NCBI RefSeq assembly: GCF_028583425.1
Contig: NC_072801.1
Span: 58,047,766-58,111,765, forward strand
Length of the DNA: 64,000 bases
Reading direction: 5' to 3'
Origin: Eublepharis macularius
Lineage: Eukaryota > Chordata > Lepidosauria > Squamata > Eublepharidae
The position numbers and the translations under genes were made by a program. Below the pieces are notes generated by a model. It was not told the origin of the DNA. It made no database searches and saw nothing but the letters and a program-made list of their open reading frames with translations. Shown here in pieces: positions 56,744 to 64,000 of this stretch (within the stretch, counting starts at the first letter, position 1; each line of letters begins with the position of its first letter).

Positions 56744-58462
56744 ATGGCCGAGCTGGATGCGGAGATCGTGTCGCTCTTGGCCAAAGGTGCTGTGGAAGAA
56801 TTGCCCTATGAGGACTCTGTAAAGGGATTCTTCTCTAGGTTCTTCCTGGTCCCTAAGAAGGATGGGGGCTTACGTCCCATCTTGGATCTGAGGGGCCTTA
56901 ATGCCTTCCTCAAGGTGACCAAATTCAAAATGGTAACGTTGGCGGCTGTGATCGCCTTGCTGAAACAGGGGGATTGGTTTGCGGTTCTTGACTTAAAAGA
57001 CGCATACTTTCACGTGGGCATACGGAAGGAGCACAGGAAGTACCTGAGCTTTGTTTACCGGCAACGGGTTTTCCGGTATAAGGTGCTCCCCTTTGGCCTG
57101 TCCACTGCCCCACGAGTGTTCACTAAATGTGTGGCCCCTGTGGTTTCCTTCCTACGGGAAGAAGGCTGTACCATCTTTCCGTACCTCGATGACTGGCTCA
57201 TCGTGGCTGAATCAGAGTCTAGGCTGGTGCAGGACATTGGCTTGGTACTTAGCACTTGCCAACGCCTGGGGCTCCTGGTGAACTTGGAGAAATCCAAACT
57301 GGTGCCCAACTGCAAGGTGTCCTACATTGGTGCACTGTTAGACTCTGTGGAGGGTAAGGCCCTGCTCCCCTTGGAGAGGGCTCGGTCCCTAAGGGGTCTA
57401 GTGGCCGTGTTTAAAAGGAACCGGTTCCAGTCTGTGCGCACTATCCAGTGCTTACTAGGGCATATGGCAGCGGCCACCTCTGTGGTGCCTTTCGCTAGGC
57501 TGCGTATGCGCCCTCTACAGAACTGGTTTGTGCGGAGGTATGATGCTCTACTGCACCCTCCGTCCCTCAAATTCTCTATCCCGAGGGTCATCCTCTCCTC
57601 CTTGGACTGGTGGCTGTCTGACGACAACTTGTTTAGAGGGACCCCTTTCGGGTATCAACACCATGACATCACGGTTACCACTGATGCCTCTCTGTTGGGA
57701 TGGGGGGCTTACTGTGGTGATGTGTCGGTGCAAGATGTCTGGTCTGACAGGGAAAAGACCCTCCATATCAATGTGCTTGAACTAAGGGCCATTCGTTTCG
57801 CACTTGTGTCTCTTACAGCACTGCTGAGAAATCGTCATGTCTTGGTGCAGACGGACAACACGACTGCCATGTACTACGTGAATCAGCAGGGGGGCACAGT
57901 GTCCATGGCCCTGTGCCGGGAAGCCACACTCACTTGGCAGTGGGCTATCAAGAACGGCGTGTCGCTCCGTGCTATACACGTGGCTGGGTCGGACAATGCC
58001 CGGGCAGATGCCCTCAGCAGGGTCCCTTTACTGGAACACGAGTGGGAACTGAACGTAGAGTGCGTTGGGCCGATCTTCCAGATGTGGGGTCATCCAGTGA
58101 TAGATGTGTTCGCCACTGCGGCGACCACCAAGGCCCACACGTTCTGTTCCAGGGCAGGGAGCGACCCCCTCTCTATTGGGGATGCCTTCCAGTTTACGTG
58201 GACGCAGGGCTTGCACTACATGTTTCCTCCGTTCCCCTTGATTCCCAGGGTCCTGTGCAAGATAGAGGAGGACGGGACGGACTGCATCCTAGTGGCCCCC
58301 TTCTGGCCACGGCAGGTTTGGTTCCCGAAGCTCCTGCGGATGTCCCAACGGACGTATGTGAGTCTGCCCCCTCGGCAAGACCTTCTCCTGAACGGGAGCC
58401 TAGTCCACCACGATCCCAGGAAGCTGCATCTAACGGCTTGGCGGATCGTTCCTCCCCGATAG
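56744..58462 (+). CDS. DIRS reverse transcriptase-RNase H
   Basis: RT motifs in order: FFLVPKKDGGLRPILDLRGL, WFAVLDLKDAYFHVGI, VLPFGLSTAPRVFTKC and the catalytic PYLDDWLIVAES. An RNase H domain follows (TTDASLLGWGAY; NVLELRAIRFAL; VQTDNTTAMYYVN; GSDNARADALSR), then a C-terminal stretch. This order is characteristic of DIRS pol. The 3' end overlaps the recombinase frame. Confidence 0.92.
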   Translation: MAELDAEIVSLLAKGAVEELPYEDSVKGFFSRFFLVPKKDGGLRPILDLRGLNAFLKVTKFKMVTLAAVIALLKQGDWFAVLDLKDAYFHVGIRKEHRKYLSFVYRQRVFRYKVLPFGLSTAPRVFTKCVAPVVSFLREEGCTIFPYLDDWLIVAESESRLVQDIGLVLSTCQRLGLLVNLEKSKLVPNCKVSYIGALLDSVEGKALLPLERARSLRGLVAVFKRNRFQSVRTIQCLLGHMAAATSVVPFARLRMRPLQNWFVRRYDALLHPPSLKFSIPRVILSSLDWWLSDDNLFRGTPFGYQHHDITVTTDASLLGWGAYCGDVSVQDVWSDREKTLHINVLELRAIRFALVSLTALLRNRHVLVQTDNTTAMYYVNQQGGTVSMALCREATLTWQWAIKNGVSLRAIHVAGSDNARADALSRVPLLEHEWELNVECVGPIFQMWGHPVIDVFATAATTKAHTFCSRAGSDPLSIGDAFQFTWTQGLHYMFPPFPLIPRVLCKIEEDGTDCILVAPFWPRQVWFPKLLRMSQRTYVSLPPRQDLLLNGSLVHHDPRKLHLTAWRIVPPR

Positions 58463-59478
58463 GCTTTACTGACGAGGTACAGAGGGTCCTCCTGAATGCT
58501 CGTCGGCCATCCACTAGGCGCGCTTATGCGGCCAAGTGGCGCAGGTTTGAGCTCTGGGCACTTGCCAGAGGAGTGGTGCCTGACATCAGTCCCTTGGGGG
58601 TGGTGTTCGAGTATTTGTGCCACTTGCGTGGCCTGGGCTTGAAGGCTTCCTCCCTCAAGGTCCACCTGGCAGCGATATCAGCTGCTCACACCCGAGTTGA
58701 GGGTGCTACGGTGTTTTCTCACCCACAATCCCGCCAGTTCCTTAAGGGCATGTACAATCTTTACCCACCTGTGTCAGCGCCAGTGCCTCAGTGGTCGCTG
58801 TCCTTGGTGCTCTCACGTCTCATGTTGCCTCCATTTGAACCGATGGCTACATGCCCCTTGGATATGCTATCCTATAAGGTAGCATTCTTGGTGGCCGTCA
58901 CATCGGCCAGAAGGGTCAGTGAGCTGTCTGCACTGAGGTCTGACCCTCCCTTTCTTGTGTTTCACCCCAACAAGGTGGTCCTGCGTCCCTGCCTTGGGTT
59001 CCTGCCTAAGGTGGTGTCCGCCTTCCACCTCTCGCAGGATATCTCACTGCCTGCATTCTTTCCTCAACCCTCCTCTAAGGGGGAAAAGGCCCTCCATACC
59101 CTAGACTTGAAGAGGGCCCTAGCCTATTACCTGGATAGGACGAAGGGATTCCGCTCCAGTCCTCACCTGTTTGTATGTTTTGGGGCCAAGGACAAGGGTA
59201 ACAGGGCTTCCTCACAGACCCTGTCTAGGTGGATTGTGACGGCCATTAGCAAGGCCTATTCCCTAGCAGGGGTGGCTTGCCCGCTTCATGTCAGAGCCCA
59301 CTCCACGCGGTCCCAAGCATCCTCTTCGGCACTCCTCAGGGGGGTGCCCCTGGTTAACATTTGTAAAGCAGCCACATGGTCCTCTGCAGACACCTTTGTC
59401 AGGCATTACGCCGTTGATGTCAATGCGGAGCAGGATGTATCTGTGGCCAAGGCTGTCTTACACTCCCTTTTTTCCTGA
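57913..59478 (+). CDS. DIRS tyrosine recombinase frame
   Basis: The open frame overlaps the end of the RT ORF; recognisable recombinase sequence starts around 58460. Phage-integrase-like features: RRPSTRRAYAAKWRRFELWA (SAM-like core), the first catalytic Arg in ARRVSELSAL, then the HSTRSQASS block (His, Arg), KAATWSSADTFVRHYAVDV with the nucleophile Tyr. It carries out circle integration. No obvious ATG precedes the domain, so it may rely on recoding or an alternative start, as in related elements. Confidence 0.9.
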   Translation: MPGSHTHLAVGYQERRVAPCYTRGWVGQCPGRCPQQGPFTGTRVGTERRVRWADLPDVGSSSDRCVRHCGDHQGPHVLFQGRERPPLYWGCLPVYVDAGLALHVSSVPLDSQGPVQDRGGRDGLHPSGPLLATAGLVPEAPADVPTDVCESAPSARPSPEREPSPPRSQEAASNGLADRSSPIGFTDEVQRVLLNARRPSTRRAYAAKWRRFELWALARGVVPDISPLGVVFEYLCHLRGLGLKASSLKVHLAAISAAHTRVEGATVFSHPQSRQFLKGMYNLYPPVSAPVPQWSLSLVLSRLMLPPFEPMATCPLDMLSYKVAFLVAVTSARRVSELSALRSDPPFLVFHPNKVVLRPCLGFLPKVVSAFHLSQDISLPAFFPQPSSKGEKALHTLDLKRALAYYLDRTKGFRSSPHLFVCFGAKDKGNRASSQTLSRWIVTAISKAYSLAGVACPLHVRAHSTRSQASSSALLRGVPLVNICKAATWSSADTFVRHYAVDVNAEQDVSVAKAVLHSLFS

Positions 59479-59712
59479 GGGAGTTTTGGAATGACTTTCT
59501 TGGCGTACCTGTTGGGTACCCTTGAGTGAAAGTGTGTATATATGTACCTGGGGGTGTGTATATATGTAAATATTGAATATTTATGTGTCCTTACACAGTA
59601 TTTTTTACATAGATGTATATATGCATATCTATTTATTGTTGATCTTGTTTGCTTAATAAAATTGTGTTGGACTTCACCCCCGCCTTCCTTATTGTGTGAA
59701 GCTTGGTACACT

Positions 59713-59802
59713 CCCATGTGTGGAGGCACAGAAGAACGAAGATGAAAACAGGGTTAACATACCTGTAACTTATGTTCATCGAGTTCTTCTGTGCTGACAC
59801 AC
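59713..59802. repeat. DIRS internal complementary region
   Basis: The left half (CCCATGTGTGGAGGCACAG to GAAGATGAA) is the inverse of the element's left end. The right half (AACAGGGTTAACATACCTG to GTGCTGACACAC) is the inverse of its right end. The halves overlap by two or three A residues, giving the predicted circle junction. Confidence 0.93.
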
Positions 59803-59902
59803 AACCCTCCCTCCTACCCCGCTGTGAACTCCAATGCACAATACTGTGATGGCTGTAACGGATATTGGTGTTTTTAAGGTGTTACGGCTGAAGTGTGTTG
59901 GT

Positions 59903-60128
59903 CAAGCGGCGGCAAGGGAGAACTGAGGGAAGGGGCCGTTGGTCGCTGGAGGATCACGTGACCGTTTGGGCGGGAAAACGGTCGCTGAGGCGCGCGACAA
60001 ACGGCCCCTTCGGAGCCATGGAAGCTCTAGAAAATTCTCCGGCGGCTGGCCTGCGCCTGCGCAGTCCCCATGTGTGTCAGCACAGAAGAACTCGATGAAC
60101 ATAAGTTACAGGTATGTTAACCCTGTTT
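59903..60128. repeat. DIRS right inverted terminal repeat
   Basis: Begins CAAGCGGCGGCAAGG and ends GGTATGTTAACCCTGTTTT. It mirrors the left repeat and carries about 30 bp more at its outer end. Confidence 0.9.
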
Positions 60129-60794
60129 TATGATCCTCGCTTAATATTAATAGTTACAGACTGCTGCAGCTAATTCCCCATTATAATAAAGAGCAGTTCT
60201 GGTAACAGTTTACTGGTGGAGAATGTGGGCATAACCCGGTTCGTGTGAATACACGTGAGTCGACACGCGTGTTTTCAGCGAACTGACTTAGAGGAAAATT
60301 TTCCAGACCTCAGTGCAAAGAGCGCAATTTAGCTCAGGGAATTAAAAGTGTGAGTGTGTGTGGCTCTAGCGAGCATTTCTATCTTGTGGGTTGGCTTTTC
60401 CCCATTTCCTCCTTCAGCCAGCTTTGGACTACTTGCCTTTTGTGGTGCACCGCGAGGCCCTCCAGCCGTTATAACCGGTGTACTGTGGGTGAGGACCTCT
60501 GAACTGGTGAAGTTCCTGGCCACCTTCCGGGCCGCCTAAACGCGTCTATGTGGGTGGGATCCCAGAAGTAGGCTCTATAGATTTATATATATTTCCTGAA
60601 GCAGCACATATAAAATTCTCTTCAGCCCTCCCCCGTCTCTCCTAAGTCCGTCCAAACCCCGTTCCTGCCAGCACTTAGGCTTCAATCCCCGCTCCGGAGG
60701 AAACGTGAAGGGATCGATAGTCCGTTCGTTCAGTCAGTTTAGCTTTGGGAATCTAAAGCCAGGTTCCTGAAGCCCCGCGGCAGCCGGCCGCACC

Positions 60795-61340
60795 GTGCTT
60801 AAGAGTTTTAAGTTAGACTCTTGGGCGCCTTTCCGCTTGCGAGTTTTAAGTCAGACTCGTGGGCGCACCTCGCTTGGGAGTCAGTGGGACTCTTGGGCAC
60901 ACTTTTGCTTGGGAATTCGTAGAACTCTTGAGCGCACCTCGCTTGGGAGTACAGTAAGCTTTACTCCTGAGCACTTTCGCTTGGGGACTTGCAGAGGCAG
61001 TCCTTGAGCTCTTTTAGTCTTTTGGTCGAGGCTTGGAGACAGTTTAACCGTTTGTCTCTGAGCACGAGGCCTGGGGACACTTTGAGTTTAGTTCTTGGGC
61101 AGAGAGCTTGAGAGCATTTTGGCTTCTGAGCAGAGGCTTGGGAGCATTTCGGGTTGCCTGAGCAGAGGCTTGGGAGACCCCCTTAGTAGCAGTTCCTGAG
61201 CAGAGGCTTGGGGACACTTTTTGGTTTTCCGAGTATAGGCTTGGGAGACCCCTGAGCTTTAGCTTCTGAGCAGAGGCTTGGAAGCACTGAGCGTTTTTGG
61301 TTCTTGGGCTTAGAGAGCTTGAGAGCACCCTCTGAGCCAG
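60795..61340 (+). repeat. Degenerate tandem repeats in the retrovirus-like leader
   Basis: Repeated phrases such as GAGCAGAGGCTTGGGAG, GACTCTTGGGCGC, CACCTCGCTTGGGAGT and GCTTGGGGACACTTT recur roughly every 40-60 bases. They lie between primer site and gag and read as an aged or degenerate minisatellite. Possible roles (packaging or ribosome-loading structure) are speculation. Confidence 0.7.
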
Positions 61341-61643
61341 TAAGCTTTTCCTGGTCCCGTGGCTTGTAGGCAAGCTTAAAACGGGAATAGGAATTTTCCT
61401 TCTCCCCCGGTGGAGAAGAGCCGAGTGTAGAACCCTTAAAAATCCCCTTGTGAACCTAAAAGTAGAACCTTAAAACCCCCTGGTAAAAACCCTTGAGGAC
61501 CTGAGGGAAGGATAAACCTCCCGAAAGGAACATAGAGAGGAAGAAGTTGTTAAAACCCTTGAGCAGCTTTAATCGCCCCACCCCTGGTGTCGCTGATCTA
61601 CTCTTTAACCTCCCCCGAGATCAGCCTTAAACTAAAAAATAAA

Positions 61644-63677
61644 ATGTACCGGGCAAACCCCACCGTGCCCCGCCTGGAGAAGTGGCTAGTGAAGAAGGGA
61701 GATTGCCCTTGGGAAGCCGGTTCCTTCAAGGGACCCGACCCACTCCAGATAGTTAGAAGCGCCTTCCAGGACTTCTGTGACAAGGAGAAACCTAGGTCTA
61801 GCAAGAAAGATAGATATGGAGCCTGGGCACTTTTCACCGCCCTGCAGGACAGTGTGTCCCTAATTAGCAAGTTGCAAACAGCACAGGAGGAGTTAGAGGA
61901 GAGGTCAAAACGAGAGCAGGACGCCCTGCGTCTAGAAATCCAGAGCCTCAGGACCAAACTAGTCGAACAGGAAAGAGACCATGAGGAGAAAGCAGTTGAG
62001 TGGCGCGCCGAACGCATCAATTTCATACTAGAGAAGCAAGGACTAACTACCGCCCTCCAGGACGCTCAGCACAAGGCTGAAGCGGCCACCGCTCGTGCCG
62101 ACATGGCTGAGCATGCAGTAATCGAGGGACAGGAAAGAATCGCTAAGCTAACCCATGCCGCCCAGTTCATGGCAGAGCATAACCACTCCAAGGTAACCTC
62201 CGCTGACCACTCCGCTTGTAAGAGGGAGCTAGAGGCCCTAAAGCAGCACCTGGGAATGCAGCAGGCCGTAATTTCCGCCGTGCATCCCGCAGCCCTCTTG
62301 GCCCTCCCCGAAGGTAGTACCGACAACTGGTCACCCCCTTCGCCCCAGCCTGCGGAAGCCCCACAGCCCCTCCACCCAATAGCTACTAAGGAAATTGTAT
62401 CCATGGACGAGGATGGCAGGAAGACAGACCGGGTCGTTAAGGAAACCCGCAATTGGAGGCCTGATGAGCTCCAAGCCATAGCCGATCGTATGGGACCCCT
62501 AAACCGAGACACAGCCATCCAGTGGTTCACCCATGTGACCACCTCTCAGCCTTCCGCTAGTGGTTCCGATGTAGCCCAATTGGCTCGCCAATGCGCTGCC
62601 CCTGAAATAGTCTCGGCCCTGAATGCCTATATCTCTAACCGAAGGTTAGCCACACGCAGCCAGTATGGAGCAATTAAAGAGATCTGTGCATTCCTGTGGC
62701 CCACCAAAAGCTTGAAAGCCCTGTACATTGCAGAGTCTCAAAAACCCGGAGAGGATCCAGAGGCATATTTAGCTAGGAAACAGCTTCTTGCAGAGCTAGC
62801 AGATGAAGTAGATTTAGATGCGAGCGATGTACCCGACTTTGACGAGTTAGAATTCAGGAGAGCAGTCTTAGATGGACTCAATAGTACCACCCGCCTAGCA
62901 CTAGCAGGAGTGGAGCCCGGGAGCATCTCATGGGGAGACCTGGAAGCTCGCATCAGAAGCATTGCTGGCCTGTTGCGAGAAACCGGCGCCATCCGCCATG
63001 TGAAGCCCCCGGCCTCTCGTAGGAAGGAGAGCGAGCCGATAAGTGCAGTCACCTATGCCAATCATGGCCCCCACTCTCAATACCGACCACAGGGACGCAG
63101 CCCGTATCCGGAGGCAAGGGGAGGAATCCTGAGGGGAAGGAGCGGCAGCTTTAACCGGGGAAGGGGACCGAGGGACTACCGCCCGGGAGTCTCCTTTGCG
63201 CCCGCCCCGAGTTACAGTTCCTCCTCCTCCCAGCAAGGACCCCACGAGCCCCGACTACAGGATGCACCCATAGCCCCTTCTCACTCGCGAGCATCGCACC
63301 CGTACCACCATCAGGTCTACCCGCCTCCAGATCAGTCTAACGCTTGGGGAGCACCGCAGGGCGACCACGAGGGCTACCGGGACCGCGGCAGCACGCCCCA
63401 GTCCAGGGACTCCCTCCGTTGGGAACTTTGGATGCGCCTCAAAAACATTGGAGCGAACATGGAGCTCTTCGACGGAAAGCCCACGTCTGTTCTAATGAAG
63501 GCGATCATGGAGTGGGAAGACCAGCAGCAGCCCCCAGTACCTCCGTCGGCGCCCCCGTTACCGCCAGACCCTCCCTTCTCGAGTCCCCCGATAGCTGCGG
63601 TCCGGGAGCGCCCGAGCCCCAACAACCCCTTTAGAGGAAGCGCCGCTTCCACCGACCAGAGTGCAGGATCAGAATAG
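61644..63677 (+). CDS. Retrovirus-like Gag
   Basis: First ATG gives MYRANPTVPRLEKWLVKKGD. A long coiled coil follows (SKLQTAQEELEERSKREQDA to about residue 180), then a capsid-like region (NWRPDELQAIADRMGPLNRD; KPGEDPEAYLARKQLLAEL, which resembles the major homology region), an RG-rich tail (GGILRGRSGSFNRGRGPRD) and a proline-rich end. The nucleic-acid-binding end is RG-rich rather than zinc-knuckle-like. Family placement uncertain. Confidence 0.75.
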   Translation: MYRANPTVPRLEKWLVKKGDCPWEAGSFKGPDPLQIVRSAFQDFCDKEKPRSSKKDRYGAWALFTALQDSVSLISKLQTAQEELEERSKREQDALRLEIQSLRTKLVEQERDHEEKAVEWRAERINFILEKQGLTTALQDAQHKAEAATARADMAEHAVIEGQERIAKLTHAAQFMAEHNHSKVTSADHSACKRELEALKQHLGMQQAVISAVHPAALLALPEGSTDNWSPPSPQPAEAPQPLHPIATKEIVSMDEDGRKTDRVVKETRNWRPDELQAIADRMGPLNRDTAIQWFTHVTTSQPSASGSDVAQLARQCAAPEIVSALNAYISNRRLATRSQYGAIKEICAFLWPTKSLKALYIAESQKPGEDPEAYLARKQLLAELADEVDLDASDVPDFDELEFRRAVLDGLNSTTRLALAGVEPGSISWGDLEARIRSIAGLLRETGAIRHVKPPASRRKESEPISAVTYANHGPHSQYRPQGRSPYPEARGGILRGRSGSFNRGRGPRDYRPGVSFAPAPSYSSSSSQQGPHEPRLQDAPIAPSHSRASHPYHHQVYPPPDQSNAWGAPQGDHEGYRDRGSTPQSRDSLRWELWMRLKNIGANMELFDGKPTSVLMKAIMEWEDQQQPPVPPSAPPLPPDPPFSSPPIAAVRERPSPNNPFRGSAASTDQSAGSE

Positions 63678-64000
63678 GGTTGCCCCGAGTCCCAGTCTCC
63701 CTCCGTGGGCATAGTTGCCAAACTAAAGCCGGACACATGGGGGAGACCGACAGTGAAGGCAGGGATCGGGACTCCCGGGGAAAAGAAGAAGCCTGCCACC
63801 CTCCTCATAGATACCGGAGCTTCACTTAATATACTCCGGCCCACCTTAGTCACAAAGGGCACCCAGACCCCCACTACCATGCAGCTCGCCGGTTTTGGAG
63901 GCGGCACGCAGAAATCCCCGGTCTGGCAGGATATCCCCCTCTCCGTTGGGAACCTGGCCACCCGGATTTCGGCATGCGCAAACCGGGGAGAAGATGATGG
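63678..64000 (+). CDS. Retrovirus-like aspartic protease, start only
   Basis: In the same frame as gag, after a short gap of the kind bypassed by stop-codon read-through in gamma-type retroviruses. KPATLLIDTGASLNILRPTL contains the DTGAS active site of a retroviral aspartic protease, followed by QLAGFGGGTQKSPVW. Continues beyond the window. Confidence 0.75.

Larger units (their letters stand above)
54027..60128 (+). mobile_element. DIRS-type tyrosine-recombinase retrotransposon, structurally whole
   Basis: The defining DIRS architecture is complete. Inverted terminal repeats lie at about 54028-54225 and 59903-60128. An internal complementary region at 59713-59802 matches the outer end of both. 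Between them lie a gag-like ORF, a reverse transcriptase-RNase H ORF and a tyrosine recombinase frame. DIRS elements replicate through a circular intermediate joined at the complementary region and use recombinase instead of integrase, so no target duplication is expected. Looks whole with no obvious breaks, hence recent. Such elements are known in lizards and turtles. Confidence 0.93.
52718..64000 (+). mobile_element. Endogenous retrovirus-like element (LTR, leader, gag, start of pro), runs off the right edge
   Basis: A long LTR begins about 52718 (TGTTGCC), with a TATA-like TATTTAAG near 53690. A primer-site-like TGGTGGAGAATGTGGGCA follows at 60214-60231, just after an ACA end near 60207. 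Then come a leader, a long gag frame and an aspartic protease start (LLIDTGASLNIL). A DIRS element (54027-60128) is inserted in or directly after the LTR. The visible part looks whole and young. The family, gamma/epsilon-like retrovirus versus a long-LTR Gypsy, is unresolved because pol and env lie outside the window. The LTR start is approximate. Confidence 0.7.

Noticed and set aside
57913-58450. Independent gene upstream of the recombinase domain in the same frame
   Set aside because: This stretch is the overprint of the RT-RNase H ORF in another frame and shows no domain of its own.
60795-61340. CRISPR-like array
   Set aside because: The units are degenerate, vary in spacing and lie in a retroelement leader of a vertebrate genome; no direct-repeat/spacer regularity.

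Overview
This is vertebrate nuclear DNA, most likely from a squamate reptile and quite possibly a gecko or other lizard. The evidence is intron-split vertebrate genes with GT-AG junctions, a BovB/RTE LINE fragment, many tRNA-derived and 5S-rRNA-derived SINEs, CR1/L2-like LINE tails, hAT-type MITEs, Penelope-like and DIRS elements, and short palindromic MITEs of a kind I associate with lizard genomes. The species cannot be named from the sequence alone.

Layout. (1) 1-31.9 kb is a minus-strand tandem cluster of three cytosolic sulfotransferase genes of the SULT1 family: A, 1-7984, whose last codons lie off the left edge; B, 12044-18483; C, 23550-30543. Each has seven coding exons; B and C have exon lengths 181-129-98-127-95-181-113 bp and encode 307 aa. 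B and C sit in two copies of a roughly 9-10 kb segmental duplication (about 10799-19930 and 22141-31850). Between the copies lie 2.2 kb of other DNA that hold a broken Ty3/Gypsy pol remnant split by a hAT MITE. Several transposons are present in only one copy, so the other copy serves as an empty-site control. (2) 31.9-37.0 kb has no recognisable gene and holds repeats, including a 732-bp hAT-type MITE with an 8-bp target duplication. (3) 37.0-51.7 kb holds a complete plus-strand class I phosphatidylinositol transfer protein gene: CpG-island promoter, 11 coding exons (one only 8 nt long), 271 aa, a probable 3'UTR intron, and a polyadenylation signal near 51665. Its protein looks beta-like in the N-terminal half and alpha-like in the C-terminal half, so it may be the third class I paralogue rather than PITPNA or PITPNB. 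(4) 52.7-64.0 kb is retroelement DNA. A long-LTR retrovirus-like element (LTR, primer site, leader, gag, start of protease) runs off the right edge. A structurally whole 6.1-kb DIRS tyrosine-recombinase retrotransposon lies inside its LTR or directly after it.

How the genes work. The sulfotransferases transfer sulfate from PAPS to phenols, steroids or xenobiotics in the cytosol; PAPS-binding motifs, catalytic His and dimer motif are all visible. The PITP moves PI and PC between membranes and supports phosphoinositide signalling. I see no functional link between them; they are neighbours.

Most notable signals: hammerhead-ribozyme-like cores in two palindromic repeats, the alpha/beta-mosaic PITP, a B/C homogenisation tract ending at diverged exons, and the DIRS nested in a retrovirus-like LTR. 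I did not find an obviously new multi-gene system.
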